A DNA stretch of 64,000 nt from Pseudeuparius sepicola (taxonomy: Eukaryota > Arthropoda > Insecta > Coleoptera > Anthribidae). Location: assembly GCA_963920635.1 (NCBI GenBank), contig OY987303.1, positions 48,111,223 through 48,175,222 of the forward strand, written 5' to 3'. The number at the start of each line of letters is the position of its first letter. The first letter of the stretch is position 1. The position numbers were made by a program, and so were the translations under genes. Shown here one piece after another: positions 45,091 to 57,526 of the stretch. The notes beneath the pieces are model-generated. The model was not told the origin of the DNA. It did not search any database and was given only the letters and a program-made list of their open reading frames with translations.

Positions 45091-45690
45091 GTAGCGATCT
45101 ACAGAGAAAAGCCCCGGCCGGCTAGCCAGCCAATTCCGCCGAGTAAGCGTAAGCAAACACTTTAACAAAATGCTTGGGTTACGTAGAGCGAGCGAATTTT
45201 GACAGAAATGGGATCGGGCGCTGAGAGGTTTTAAATGCGCACTGCGCTGGCGACCTATATTGTTCTATTTTCATAATTCAAGTGTCACGGGTGCCTCTGA
45301 AATTTTGCAGGAAGTTTGTATGTAGTAGGAATAACAGCACGACCATTTTCTAGAATATTATATTTAATCCACCAGAATTATTTTATTTATTTATTTACGA
45401 GATACCCAATACAATTAAATAGAACTAAACAAAGATAGTAACAGTAGGTTTAAAAATTCCATATCAACTATTATACAGCTTACATAATGGAAAAATAACA
45501 ATCAAGCACAGTGACATTAAACGCAGGGTTGCATCATAATTTTTGTTAAAATTCACCCCAAAAACCTCTAACTTGAAGGTATGGAATGTGAAACAGCCGA
45601 TATTGACGTAGGAATCACAAAACAACGCAAAATTCAAATGACTCTTTTCCAATCTTTCCAAATTTGAAATGGCAAGGATGGAGCTGTATA

Positions 45691-46957
45691 TACAGGGTGT
45701 CTCACCACGAAGTGCATCGATCGATATCTCAAAAAGTACCTAAACATAGAATTTTTTTGAAAATTTGGCAGCTGACCAATGTCAATGAGTACTATTCATC
45801 TAAAAAATTTTCAAAATGGCGGCACTTCCGGTTATACCGGAAGTCGATGACAACTTCGTTATTTTAAATGGAACACCCTATATTTTATTGCATTTTTGAT
45901 TTTACGGAAAATTCTAGGTACATTTCATGTATCATGTCCTATACCTAAATTCAACCGTTTTTGAGATATTTGCCATTTTAGAGAAAAAATGACAGATGCA
46001 GACCCGTACTTAATTGACAGTTTCTTCATAACGGCTACAGATTTCGTAAAGCGCTCTTGTCATTTTGTATTCAAAGGCTTGGTGCAGAGAAATATCATAA
46101 AGAAAGTTTCCGATCTTGTACAGGGTGCTCACAAAAAATTATTCAAATATCAATTCGAAAAATGCCAAAAACTTAAAATTTTCAAATGGAAACCCCCATT
46201 TTTTTGTTGTAGCCGTATTCAGCACAAAAAATTAGGGCAAATTTGTGTTTGGTTCCCTATACCTAAATGTTATGATTTTCGAAAAAACTAATTTTCCACT
46301 TCATACATTTAAATAGTATTCGTTTGCGTAATTTAACCGTGCCGGCATTGTTTACAATAATTTTAAACTAAATGACATATCTTCATTTTCTGACAATCGT
46401 ATAATCAGCCATGGCCAACTAGATTTATCAAACTTAAAAACACGCCCCCTTGATGAAGAATTGCAAAATTAGTTTTTTGTAAATAAATCGAAAATGATAA
46501 CATTTAGGTATAGGGAACCAAACACAAACTTGCCCTATTTTTTTGTGCTGAATACGGCTACTACAAAAAAAATTGGGGTTTCCATTTGAGAATTTTGAGT
46601 TTTTGACATTTTTTTAATTAATATTTAAATAATTTTTTGTGAGCACCTTGTACAAGATCGGAAACTTTCTTTATGCACCAAGCCTTTGACTACAAAATTC
46701 CAAGAGCGCCTTACGAAATATGTAGCCGTTATGAAGAAACTGTCGATTAAGTACGGGTCTGCATCTGTCATTTTTTCTCTAAAATGGCAAATATCTCAAA
46801 AACGGTTGAATTTAGGTATAGGATATGATACATGAAATATAAATATTTTAGATGAATAGTACTCATTTACATTGGTCACCTGCCAAATTTTCAAAAAAAA
46901 TCTATGTTTACTTTTTTGAGATATCGATCGATGCAGTTCGTGGTGAGACACCCTGTA
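45691..46957. mobile_element. TACAGGGTGTCTCACCACGA two-shell palindromic transposon
   Basis: The ends are TACAGGGTGTCTCACCACGA and its near-inverse. A second motif, TACAGGGTGCTCACAAAAAA, begins 428 bases in on the left (46119) and 305 bases in on the right (46652). The right arm lacks about 123 bases of the left arm, including the TTCCGGTTATACCGGAAGTC hairpin, which accounts for the difference. The sequence around the inner motif on both sides is CCGATCTTG / CAAGATCGG, a perfect palindrome around the TA. No transposase. Confidence 0.85.
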
Positions 46958-48189
46958 TAAAAGGTATATCCCTTGAGATATCCGTTAGACAATTATGAAA
47001 AATAATAAGTACCTAATATTGAGATAATTCCGAGGATAATTCACTCACCTTTTATGTAGTTACGAGAAATAATGATTGGTGTCAGTAATGCCAGTTTTAG
47101 TTCATAACAAATCGTCAGTACAAAATAAAGTACCTACAGGGAAAAAACGCGTTTTACACTGCATTCACAAATCCAGTCATAAACGTTGTGCATAGTTGGC
47201 ATAAAATACCTATTAATTTTGTTCCCTCTGCCTTTTGTGGTTCGTTTTCGATATAGAAGTGGTTTTGGATGTCCTTTTTCTTTTATTTCTAAACGTTTCT
47301 CATAAGTCAATGTGCCGCTTATTTTAGTATTTCTTGCACAGTCACTACATAACCGGAAGCCATTGGTAAATTTTTGATAACTACAAACACTACAAGATTG
47401 CACACGCACAGTCCACAAACGGAATAATATCTGAATATATCGCAAAAAAAAATCGAAAATCCATATATCTAAACACAAGACTAAACAATTAATAAACGTA
47501 TATAACTTGAAGCGAACCCACAGACCACGAGCCGAAAAGTTTGTTTGGGTTAATTTTCAAGGAACTATATATCTGACGCTACGGTCTACTAAACTAATGC
47601 ATGCATTATGAGTGATCGGCTGTCGACGACGGCGACTCTCCTTGTCTCTTTTCAGCTTCAGAGCGGGCTCGTATGTTGTTGTCTCTGTCCCACTTACAAT
47701 GCATTTATCCTTGTGCATTGCCATAATAACCCGTGAGGTCAATTTAAAATACGGCCAGGCGGGCAAGGAATGAATTAGACATTAGTAATTTTGGCTCCAT
47801 TAGTAAGTAATAATTGGAGAGTTTTTGCATGAAAATATAATTGCATTTTTTTAAAGATAGCTTATTATTAAACATTTAAATTTTTTTTAATAAATTAGAT
47901 GGGTCGTTGACCAAATGACTTTATGGAGAAGCCGCGCCTGCTACACCTTTTTAAATTATTGAATACCTTTACTGAAATACCTTGTATTCACTTCATTTAA
48001 ACACGTTAATGAACAAACGACCAAACTAACCCTGAAAGTTATAAAAACCCCAAAGTGGCTTTATATGGCGCCCTAAATTAGAAAACTTTGTAACAGGCAA
48101 CAAACTTACTACTTTCTTATGTGGTGGTAGGTACGGAGGTATAAATTTCCGAAACACTGCAATTACCACTCAAATATCCCGTTACAAAA
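46958..48189. other. Intergenic stretch with an unassigned Cys-containing frame
   Basis: A minus-strand frame of 114 codons at 47134-47478 contains CSVCSYQKF and FRLCSDCARN, i.e. two C-x2-C pairs about 16 residues apart, which could form a zinc-binding site. I do not recognise the family. A second minus frame at 47557-47766 has no motif. Neither has convincing gene context. Confidence 0.25.
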
Positions 48190-48390
48190 TTTCAAAATTA
48201 TAGACTAGCCCGTCGAAGTTGATAATGCGGGCGAAACTTCTCCAGACAGTCAAGGTGGCCAAAGTTAAGTTGCCGAAACTGCATTTAGAATTAAATTACT
48301 CCAAATCACGAAGCCACTAAATCAGGAATCTGAATTATAGATTTCCAGCTTGTTGCCGGACGAAACAAAGCTTCAGAAACAACAACGTTC
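48190..48390 (+). repeat. Dispersed repeat C, copy 2
   Basis: Matches 44885-45090 through TCAAAATTATAGACTAGCCC, GGGCGAAACTTCTCCAGACA, AAATTACTCCAAATCACGAA and CCACTAAATCAGGAATCTGA, with substitutions and small gaps. Confidence 0.65.
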
Positions 48391-48650
48391 TAGAAATGAA
48401 TGCCCCTTCACATTGTAACGAAGTTACCATCAATTTTCCGTTAGTTGTGAATTTTCATTTTTATTTCGTTTAATTCCTCTCCGCGCTATTTGTAGCAGCC
48501 GGCCGACCGCCGGAGTTTTTTTTATGTTCATTCCAATAATTATTCTTTTTTTTCTACATAGGAGACCGGCGGTCGATATTTTAATTGCATTTAATTAAAC
48601 GGTGGTTTTGATTGTTTTCCGGCTTTGCGCCGCTTGTAAAGAATTGTTTA

Positions 48651-49603
48651 TGTTACCATAAGGGATGAGGGATACCTGCTAGGGGTAGAACCGGGTTACT
48701 AACTCAACTTGGGGAATCCGGGTATATTGGACATGCCCGATCCAGAGAGACCACCGTCCGAGACGTGTAGGAGGTGCAACCACCCCTAACTGCCAGTCTA
48801 GCCTCCGGCAGCCGTTTTGGGTACCAGAAGAGTGGGGACGACCACCTGAGTCTTCGCCACGGCCCCGACCAATGGGCCGCCGGCGCACTCGCCAAGAGAG
48901 GGCGCCACCTGAATTCGATAAATAGGCTGCGGCTGACGAGGAGGCTCTCTCTGATTTCCGTCATATATCCTGGTGAGCATTATTGGGTTTAGAAATTGTC
49001 CCGAACCGTGTTGGTGTCGTGAGTCTATTATCCCAAGCGGACACCTGTTCATTTCACCCCCAGACCAAGGTCAACTGAAGCTAGGCTTGGAACCGTGTTG
49101 GTGGCGCGAGTTATTATCCCAAACCAACACCGGAAGATTATTTTAATCCTGAAACACAGTTTGCACCAAGCATAGCCAAACAGTACCGCTTGGACTGGGC
49201 GTGTAGAACTTTCCCGCGTAGTAATAAGTTTGCCGTGTTTTCTACTAGTTATCCCGAATAGTTTTGAGCTTGCTTACCGCCTGTAGACAAAACCGTGTCA
49301 ATAATAAATAGAATTTTCGTGATAGAGGCTTAACCTGCACGTTTCTCCTTTCCAGATACTTCCGTGGATCTCTCTGGACCGGCCGTGGCAATAGTTTATT
49401 ATTGTTAAACGAATATTATCCAATATTTATTATTGTTAATCGAATATTTTACATTTAATAAACCGTGTTAAATTTGCCAAACCTCCTTTATTTGTATCCT
49501 ACCCTCGACGCACCAGAGACCCCTGGAATTATTTTTCTCTGACGAAAGCTATCCTGGACACAGCGGAGTATTCCGCTCTAAAAAACTGGCGCCGGAGCAA
49601 CCG
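48651..49603 (+). mobile_element. Probable LTR with primer-binding-like site
   Basis: Starts TGTTACCATAAGGGATGAGG and is much GC-richer than its neighbours. It carries a polyadenylation-like TTTAATAAACCGTGTT near 49457. The sequence CTGGCGCCGGAGCAACCG (49586-49603) follows, which looks like a tRNA primer-binding site behind an LTR end. Within it, CCGTGTTGGTG and TTATCCCAA recur about 80 bases apart (49009 and 49089). No gag-pol follows and no second LTR is present, so it may be a solo or 5' LTR relic. Several overlapping frames on both strands reflect composition and are not genes. Confidence 0.45.
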
Positions 49604-51499
49604 CTCCTCCGGAGGTCCGATTTACTCTTTCCTAAATAAAAAGAGACTATGAGGAAGTCCACCGAAAAATCTTAAAAAGGGAAAATCGGACGGGCATAAA
49701 TAAAAAATAAACGCTATAACATAGCCGTAATAAGAGCAAACAATTAAGACAAGAGGGTGTTTTTGCTCAAAACTCTTTATAAATAAAAAGAATATTGCCC
49801 CATTTTAGACTTCGGCAAAAAAAAATTAGCATTTTCCTTCTTAATAGGCCTGAATATCCCGGTATACCAAATCTCACGGAAAAAATTGAAAGGGGTTTTG
49901 TTTTCGTAAAGGTTTCATTACAACATAAATTGCCGACCAAGCCAAGCAGTTTATAGCAAGATGGACAAAACAAATGAAAAGGCGCCGAAAATATCAAGAT
50001 TTTATCGATTCAAGCGTTGAGTGAGGTTCATTCAACGATTTAAGACAGTTCATAACAAAAATTACAGCGGAAAGCATTGAAAAATAATCGGAACCATCAA
50101 GGAAAATCATGAAGAAGTTATTTAAACGTCCTCACAACTCACCCACCACTTCGTCAGAATCAATTCTTCAGTGAGATAATACAGACAATACAGGAAAATG
50201 TCTTTAAAAGTAGATATACAATGTGTTATAGTTATAATCAATCTTAGTCTTAATTAAAACTGATGTCTTTAAATTTAAATGTCGTAACTTACGCTGAACA
50301 TGCAAGACATTAATTTTCAGCAGTATAATTATTATATGCAAAGAAGTATAGTCAATCTATTGACTCCAGACTTTTTTAGATAAAGTAATGTGACATTTTT
50401 ATGCTATTTTCCATTTAGGCGTTCTATTTCAAAATATGGGGAATTAAAGTTGACTTTTTAAAAACGGATTTTGTGAATAACTCCTGCGTTTTTAATATTT
50501 ATATTGATTTACAGGGCTACCCAAGATGTGTGACCGGCTGCGACTCTGCGATGCTCTTTTGTTCAATGTCGTCACTGAGAGAAAATACTCCTAAAAATCT
50601 AGAGCTATGATGGCTTCTTTACTTTTGTACTTAGAAAATAAAGTCTGGTTCAAAGTAACTGTGTAGTAATTTTCACGATTTTTTTCTTTCTACTTTCACA
50701 AGTAATTCTTCCTAAATTTTCCAAATCTGCACTCACTGAAAGTCAAATAAAAAAGTTACGGGAGTTAATTGTGTTTTTCTCATAATGACATCAGTATAAT
50801 GTTGCTTTTTTGAATTCCTACGCCTCTTCCAGATATAACTGTTTGTACCAACCGTTTGGAAAATATGAGTGATACATTTTTTTGAAATTTTCATATCGAA
50901 AATAGGAGTAGCTATGGAATAACAACTTTTGTTTTTCCATGACCAAGAAAATGCTACGTGTAAAATTTGTTACCAGTCTAACAGAATTAAATTACTTTTT
51001 GTTTATTATAATAATACAGTACCCATAGTTACGTCCCTGCAAAAATGAATAGTGCGTCTATAAAAGGACAGGGGTTTGCGACTTTTCAGGAGATTTGAGG
51101 AGCAACTGTAGTCGCAGTTAAAAATAATAGATTTTTCGCTCAACTTACGATGGTTTGTAGCTCGGGGAGTTGCATTTTTAGCTCAAAAATACACCCTTAA
51201 AATCTTTGTAGTAAATTTTAAAACACTCTGTATATTTTAAAAATCAAAAGATTTATTTAGAAAATCCATGTTTTAATTTTAATTTAAAATCCTGTATTTA
51301 CTACTTTTTTCGACAACCTGTGTATCTACCTTTTCAACTTTTGTCTTTTAATAAGATGGAATTGATAAGTTTTCCTCCTAAATGAGTATACTACGAGCTG
51401 TCACTGTTTAATTACTTTAAGTAACAGACATTCGATTTTAGTCCACTTTGACCTTTCCTAACCCCCTACAATTAAACTGGTATCACCTGACTATTATTA
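49604..51499. other. Leader-like region and intergenic DNA
   Basis: No gag or pol could be read downstream of the LTR. A block near 49795-49865 (ATTGCCCCATTTTAGACTTC, ending CCCGGTATA) resembles 13925-13996. A lone TACAGGGCTACCC occurs at 50511. Otherwise nothing recognised. Confidence 0.35.
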
Positions 51500-51770
51500 G
51501 AGGGTTTCCGTAAATAAATAAATACTATTGCTAGGGCCAGCTAGACCCGACGATGGTGGGAAATGCCCGGCTCCATTAAAATTTCCACGTGTGATCGAGC
51601 CGGGACACGACCCTATTCCCCGACGTTCGTGCCGCGATGGTTTCAGCAAAAATTACAGCGCGAATGCCGCGCCTGATGTTTCCATTGCGTGCCAAACTTT
51701 AATTACAAACGTCATTACTTAACGCTTTCCACCCGCCCTAGACAAAAGTAGAAAATGTAGTTTCGAATGT
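51500..51770 (+). repeat. Dispersed repeat B, copy 1 (longest)
   Basis: The blocks GGCTCCATTAAAATTTCCAC, GTTTCAGCAAAAATTACAGC, CATTGCGTGCCAAACTTTAA and GTCATTACTTAACGCTTTCC recur at 54890-55055, 57060-57240 and, inverted, 52850-52985. The open frame 51528-51722 follows composition only. The class is unknown. Confidence 0.7.
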
Positions 51771-52067
51771 ACTAATACGTTTAACGAGTAGTGTGCTCTT
51801 AAGCTTAAGAAGTTACAGTGGGAGGTAATGTAGGTAACTGGTGTCTCGTAATTTAGTAACTATCTAATTTATACACCACTATAAAGAATTAGCGGCAGAA
51901 TTTCAATGTTTTCGACAATTCCGAGTTCAGCGTTTATATTTTTCTCTCCTGACATATACCCACTAAAATCTCTTCTCAAATTAGGGATAAAGCAAGTGTT
52001 GGTATTTTGGTTAAGGCTTAGAGAAGAGGTCTTTGATAAGAAAGCCATAGAGTGAAGCGTGGTCGCT

Positions 52068-52217
52068 TACAGTTTGTTCAGCGAATGTTCCGCCCTACGT
52101 CGCAACTCCCGTCCTTGTCTTACTCATGAATACACGATGTATATCGGTCATATATTCACGAGTCAGACAAGGACGAGAGTTGTGACGTAGGGCCGAACAT
52201 TCGCTGAACAAACTGTA
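52068..52217. mobile_element. 150-bp palindromic MITE, TACAGTTTGTTCAGCGAATG
   Basis: Arms of about 65 bases (TACAGTTTGTTCAGCGAATG, CCCTACGTCGCAACTCCCGT, CCTTGTCTTACTCATGAATA) are mirrored with four or five mismatches around a GATGTATATCGG loop. TA-bordered, no coding capacity. It would form a strong hairpin. Confidence 0.85.
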
Positions 52218-52849
52218 TGTAATGATTGTGGTTTGAACAACAATCTGTTTCAACTTTGAGGAGGAAGTGGAACGACTTTCGTCATGGTGTAGACTTTTCG
52301 GAAGACTTTTTCGACAAAGTCGTACAGGAATGGAATATACTGAGACCCCGATGAATGTGACGGTATGAAAAATACATATATTTGTGCTTCTGGCGTTCAG
52401 GGTGTTTGGAAAACGTTGCGCCGTATCGACAAGACTACGTCTTGGGTTTTGTTAGCATTTACCGAACCAATCAGTTAGATGGTCCACATCAGACTAGAGG
52501 TTTCTGTATGGGTACACGAACTGATTGCGGTGGCCAAAGAGGGCCTTATCATATAGTTTCGACTACAGTCTAGGTTTAAAAAGAACTCGTGGTGAGAATA
52601 ATGAGATTACCTAGGTCAAAGGATTGACATTTAGTAAATTTAACTGCATCTTTAGCGTTCCTACAGCGTCCTAACTTCATCATCATCAACTTATATCTCT
52701 GTGAGATACAAATAGGTAGGCGTTTACTGCGTTGTTATTACCTCATATTAGATCAGATTTTATTTAAATACTGCTAAATATACTCGAATTTAAACTACAA
52801 TTTCTGCGTTTGTCTGGGGTGGGTCAAAAGCGGCAAATAATGACATTTG
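52218..52849. other. Intergenic stretch without a recognised feature
   Basis: No gene or repeat match found in 630 bases. Confidence 0.35.
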
Positions 52850-52985
52850 TAATTATACAGTTTGACACGCAATGGGACCATCAGGCGCAGCATTCGCTGT
52901 AATTTTTGCTGAAACCACCGGACGTCGGAGAATACGACCGTGTCCGACAACGTGAAATTTTAATGTAGGAGGTCATTTTTCTCCA
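52850..52985 (-). repeat. Dispersed repeat B, copy 2 (inverted)
   Basis: On the reverse strand it reads TACATTAAAATTTCACGTTG, GGTTTCAGCAAAAATTACAG, TGCGCCTGATGGTCCCATTG and CGTGTCAAACT, the same order as copy 1 on the plus strand. Confidence 0.65.
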
Positions 52986-53265
52986 TCCACGTCGGCCCAA
53001 TAATGATATAATTTCAGCTGGGATATATATTTGTTTATAGGAAAAACTCTAATACGAATGTAACGATACTAGTTTAATAATTGTATAAAGGCCAAAGTGC
53101 AAACGGTCTTATATTTAAAATGGGCCGCCAGGCCACTTGAATCACTAACTAACTAATAACAAAACACAACATCAGATGGAACTGAGGACATAATAAGGTT
53201 ATGGTTGTTGATTATCTGGATCGGTCTGGCAGATAGTGTGCTGGTCTTGCTACTTGGCTTCTTAA

Positions 53266-54050
53266 TCAAGACCTAATGTTGCTCTCATTGTTGGTATGGG
53301 ATTGGGCCTCTAATTTTTTAGAAGATTCACTTTCATGGTTATCTCTAAACCTAGATCTCGATTTTCTCTGAGATGTAGAGGGGGTATCTCGAAATTCAAT
53401 CGAGGAAGAACGATCTGTTACAATCGTAGTTGCTGGAGTTTGGGACCTCGTTTTCAAATTGTGAACTATTCTGCTAGCTGATGTAGACCTACATCTTGTC
53501 CTAGAATTGACATTTGCCATCTTATCAATCTTTTTATTTAGTTTATGGATCATACCTAGAACTACATCAACTTGCTTATATAATGTCTGGAGTGAGACAT
53601 TTGGATTATCATAATCATGAATATAAGCTCACGCAGCTCTATAAGGACAAACTCCAAAATCGTGAAAATTACGACACCTGTCACCTGTGACATGTGTCCA
53701 GTGTATATAGTAACAAATCTATTTTATGTTGTTCGCCATCTTCTCCATGACCTGATACTGAAATGTATCTCTCGAATCTTCTTCTCCAGAGTGACCAACT
53801 TGAAGGATTTCCAAAATCGAAGATATTAGGAGGGTTTAGATTGGGAATGTACACTTTTGACCTTGTTTCTGTATACTCATTAGATATTTGGATTGCCGAT
53901 GATGGCTTAACACTTTTCTTATTAATTTTTTAGTGATTTACCGTTGCCACCATGTTCTGTTATTAAATAAAACGGAGTGGAACCTTATTTGAAGGCAAAA
54001 TATATTTCTCTGTCTTTCTGTTATTATCCCCATAACAACCCCTCAATCTA
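53266..54050 (-). mobile_element. Possible 5' part of a minus-strand LTR element
   Basis: On the reverse strand, TTTATTTAATAACAGAACA (about 53970-53952) is followed by TGGTGGCAACGG, which looks like an LTR end with a primer-binding site. About 400 bases further down is a 95-codon frame (53553-53266) that starts MIHKLNKKIDKMANVN and is very rich in Ser, Arg and Thr, as some gag N-termini are. No zinc knuckle or pol follows. Tentative. Confidence 0.3.
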
Positions 54051-54483
54051 GATGCCCATTAAAAAAGGTAAAGGTAATACAACAGATAACACAAATAAGG
54101 TAATATAACAGATAACTCAACTAAATACAATAATTAAGGAATAGGTAAAAGCTACTACCATTACAGATAGTAGGTCAGATATAGGAAGCTGGAGGTTTAC
54201 GAAATCCCACTATCACGAGCTGTTTGTAACTCTATAGGTACTACAGGCATCCGGAATATTCGGTTTCGCCTCACTTCAAGATGCTGGGCTTGTTGTGATA
54301 ATAAGCCCGTTATCGCCCATACTCTTTTTCTTCATTTTGGACCTCTACCTTTTAAGCACATTATGTAAGTTGCGACGACTCGAGGAAGATCCTGATAGGC
54401 AAGTCCTGGGAAACGCAGGCTGTGACACATGATCGTGGTTAATTACTACGTATGCCCAAGATATGACAATATTACTAAATTCT

Positions 54484-54870
54484 TCATCAATATTGGCATT
54501 CCCCATTCCTGGAAAGACATTCATCGTTGTCACAGATGCCAGCAACTTTGAGCTAGGAGCAAAAGGGAGAGGGGCAACGAAAAGTCATTGCCTACTTCAG
54601 CAAGTGCCTGTCGAAGCCAGAAGGAAACTACTGCGATACAAGAAGAAAACTTCTAGCGATGATAAAAGCTCTTGAACACCTATACGACCGTCCTTTCATA
54701 TTGAGAACAAATTACGCATCAATGAAATGGCTACCCCAGTTTTACAATCCGATACCAGAAAATAAGCACTATTTCCACCAAAAGAAACCATTTGTACAGA
54801 TTAATAAATATGCGATATAAATTCAATTAAATTGAATTAACAGCTGACTGTCTTTCACGGTGTGTCCATA
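54484..54870 (+). pseudogene. Ty3/gypsy RNase H fragment
   Basis: Blocks of the gypsy RNase H and connection region in two frames: FIVVTDASNFELGAKG (54518-54565), then after a frameshift KVIAYFSKCLSKPE, YCDTRRKLLAMIKALEHL and LRTNYASMKWL (54578-54740). The piece TADCLSRC, which normally ends this domain, follows at about 54842 after a small deletion. RT upstream and integrase downstream are absent. Fragment of a decayed retroelement. Confidence 0.75.
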
Positions 54871-54889
54871 TACTTTAATGTAATATATT

Positions 54890-55055
54890 CGTCACTTATT
54901 ATTAGATCGTTGCTCGTGGATAAATAAATATCCCCGCTATTATCGTATTATTCCTTGTCTCCATTCCGTTAGATTGCAGAAACATCCGCCTCCATTAAAA
55001 TGTTCACGCATGATCAAGCCTGGTCCGTATTCCCCACAGACAAAACAGACTTGGC
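54890..55055 (+). repeat. Dispersed repeat B, copy 3
   Basis: Shares GATAAATAAATA and CCTCCATTAAAATGTTCACG, TGATCAAGCCTGGTCCGTAT and TCCCCACAGA with copies 1 and 4. It abuts the end of the RNase H relic. Confidence 0.6.
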
Positions 55056-55782
55056 ACAAGGGAGCAACGGTTCAAAAAGTTACAAGCTGGTAAAATTATC
55101 TTTTTTTATAAAACAAAGCACTTACACTTCCTCTTAATAGGCCCTTAGTTCTTTTTGATATAACATTATTGAATTTAATATAGTAATGGTTTAAATTCAT
55201 ATTTGCTTTCCTGTTAATGTTTCCATAAATTTGGTACCGCCTAATAAATTAAAGTAATATTTACTTTTATTTTATAAACAATTAAAATTAATTATTGTTA
55301 ATTTACCTGGGAATCCGCCCGTCACTGCTTCACTTGACCACTGTATAAGCGTCTGTTTACCTTTTTTTGCAGGCTCGGGTACCATTTGAAGTCGGTGTTA
55401 AAATAAATTTTGATTGTGTTAAGCTACTAGCTGACCGTTGTTTTTCAGCTATGATGGATATGTATGGGTAATAGTTTTGCCTCACACGGAGTACCTAAAA
55501 CAAATACAATAACAAAGTGATTAGTTTGATGGGTAGACAACAAACACATAAAATATTTAATAACTAGAAATGTTGCACTCACCTCGGCGTATTCCTATAA
55601 TATTGTTCCGTGGCCCCTTACGGTTGTTGCTGTACAATGATCTGTTGTATTCCATCCAATTTCAATATGTTTCCGTGAACCGAACATCAGAGGAGACAAA
55701 CATGTGAATTGCCGCAAAGTTTAAGTTTCCGATTTGATTGAACAGTGTGTTCCTAATTTCGCTTCTGCTTAAAAATCCTTCA
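55056..55782. other. Intergenic stretch without a recognised feature
   Basis: AT-rich. No frame, repeat or signal could be supported. Confidence 0.35.
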
Positions 55783-56533
55783 TACAGGGTGGTCCAAACT
55801 TTATCAGCAATACTTTAAAAACTGCTAGAAAATTCCAAAAAATGAGATTTTTTCATATAAACATGTAACGAAATCCTAGCGGTTTTCGATGTACAAGGCG
55901 TCAAAGTTCATTTTTTTTCTTCAAATTATCTTTTATTTCTCCTAAAAGAAGACAGCTAAGGCAAACATATTTGGTACAGTTTAGACACACATTAAATACT
56001 ATAAATTAAAAATACGTTTTTAAGGAAAGTTGTTCGGAATTAAAAAGTTAGTAGGTGTGCAAAATTTCGGGAGCCTATACTTACTTTGATTTTCTTCTGC
56101 TAAAAAATTAAGACGCATTAAAAGTGAATTTTTAAAAACGGTACATTTTTCGTAAAAAGTCAAGAATAGTTTTTTTCTTAGAATTTATTGGAAAATTTAG
56201 TGAAGGCAAAAAATATTACTTTTCCAGTGGCGTATCATTTTTTATAAAAAAAAATATGATGATTGACCCCCGTCTCTCCGACACTGGTGGAAGTATATGG
56301 GCTGAATTATTTTTAATTTATAGTATTTAATGAGTGTCTAAACTGTACCAAATATGTTTGCCTTAGATGTCTTCTTCTAGGAGAAATAAAGGATAATTTA
56401 AAAAAAATGAAATTTGACGCCCTGTATATCGAAAACCGCTAGGATTTCGATACATTTATATGAAAAAATCTCTTTTTTTGAAATTGCCCAGCAGTTTTTA
56501 AAGTTTTGCTGATAAAGTTTGGACCACCCTGTA
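55783..56533. mobile_element. TACAGGGTGGTCCAAACTTT two-shell palindromic transposon
   Basis: The ends TACAGGGTGGTCCAAACTTT and the inverse continue with ATCAGCAA-ACTTTAAAAACT and the CGAAATCCTAGCGGTTTTCGA block. The second motif (TACAAGGCGTCAAAGTTCAT left, inverted TACAGGGCGTCAAATTTCAT right) lies 109 and 107 bases inside. The inner arms share TCTCCTAAAAGAAGACA and CAAACATATTTGGTACAGTT. The centre has no gene. Confidence 0.85.
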
Positions 56534-57059
56534 TATTTTGGCGCCTTCTCGGGAGACTTACTTTGGGAGGAGGTTCCTCCTTTGAGTCTTTTTGTGATGG
56601 TCTGTAAAGGTCGAGAAAGACTAGACTAGAATTCATTCTGCAAGTTTATTAGTCGCCAAATAATTTAGCTATGATCTAATCACATAATTTTACGTGAGGA
56701 AGATTTTTACCAACTATTTGTATGAATTTGTCTTGACCATCACCACAGCCTTCTCTACACCATTTTTCCCGGACGTCAGAGCTACCTACGTTGTCTCCCC
56801 ATTGCACAACCAGTCGTCAAGAAACCTATAGTCTACACACAGGGCACCCCAGCTGATGTAGCAAACCTATCAAAGCGAAGTCGACCATTCTAGACAACTA
56901 TCAGCCCCTTTAATAATCAGACTAATCAGAAACTCGCAACCAGACGGCGTGGATTATGTTATCTACGGGCAAGTTTCTTTCAGTTTATTATTTTTTATTA
57001 TTATTTAAAATGCGGAACTATTAAAGATACCTCTCCTTCGTATCCACAATACACGTCTG
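56534..57059. other. Intergenic stretch without a recognised feature
   Basis: Short frames only; no repeat match. Confidence 0.35.
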
Positions 57060-57240
57060 GATTCGCCAAGTCTGTTTTGTCTTTGGCATTCCCAGTTCGT
57101 GTCACGATGATTTCAGCAAAAATTATCCAACCAATGCCGGGAATAATGGTCCCATTGCGTGCTAAACTTTAATTACTTATGTCATTACTTAACGCTTTTC
57201 ACCCTCTGAACAAAAGTAGGAAATGCAATTTCGAATGTTT
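57060..57240 (+). repeat. Dispersed repeat B, copy 4
   Basis: ATGATTTCAGCAAAAATTAT, GGTCCCATTGCGTGCTAAAC, TTTAATTACTTATGTCATTA and TTAACGCTTTTCACCCTCTG follow copy 1 closely; the upstream part is more diverged. Confidence 0.7.
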
Positions 57241-57526
57241 TGTGTTTAAAAATGCTTTTAAACAAAACGAGCTACAAGTATATGCGGGGTAATGCACTTG
57301 ACTGTCTCGCTGTAAATGGATCACTTATACCTACTATAATACTTTAAGTTCGACAGCTAAATCCCAACTATAAAAACCTAGACTGGGTGAATGAGTTTAA
57401 ATATAAAAAAATTACGATTATTTCTTCTCATTTTTAGGTTACAATTATCTCGTTCATAACTGCATTTTCGATTGATTATTTATAATTCATGATATTATTA
57501 TTGGTCAATATAGTAGCAGATACCTA

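Noticed and set aside
48704..49052. Several overlapping frames on both strands
   Set aside because: They occur where GC content is high (LTR) and stops are rare; none shows a protein family signature.
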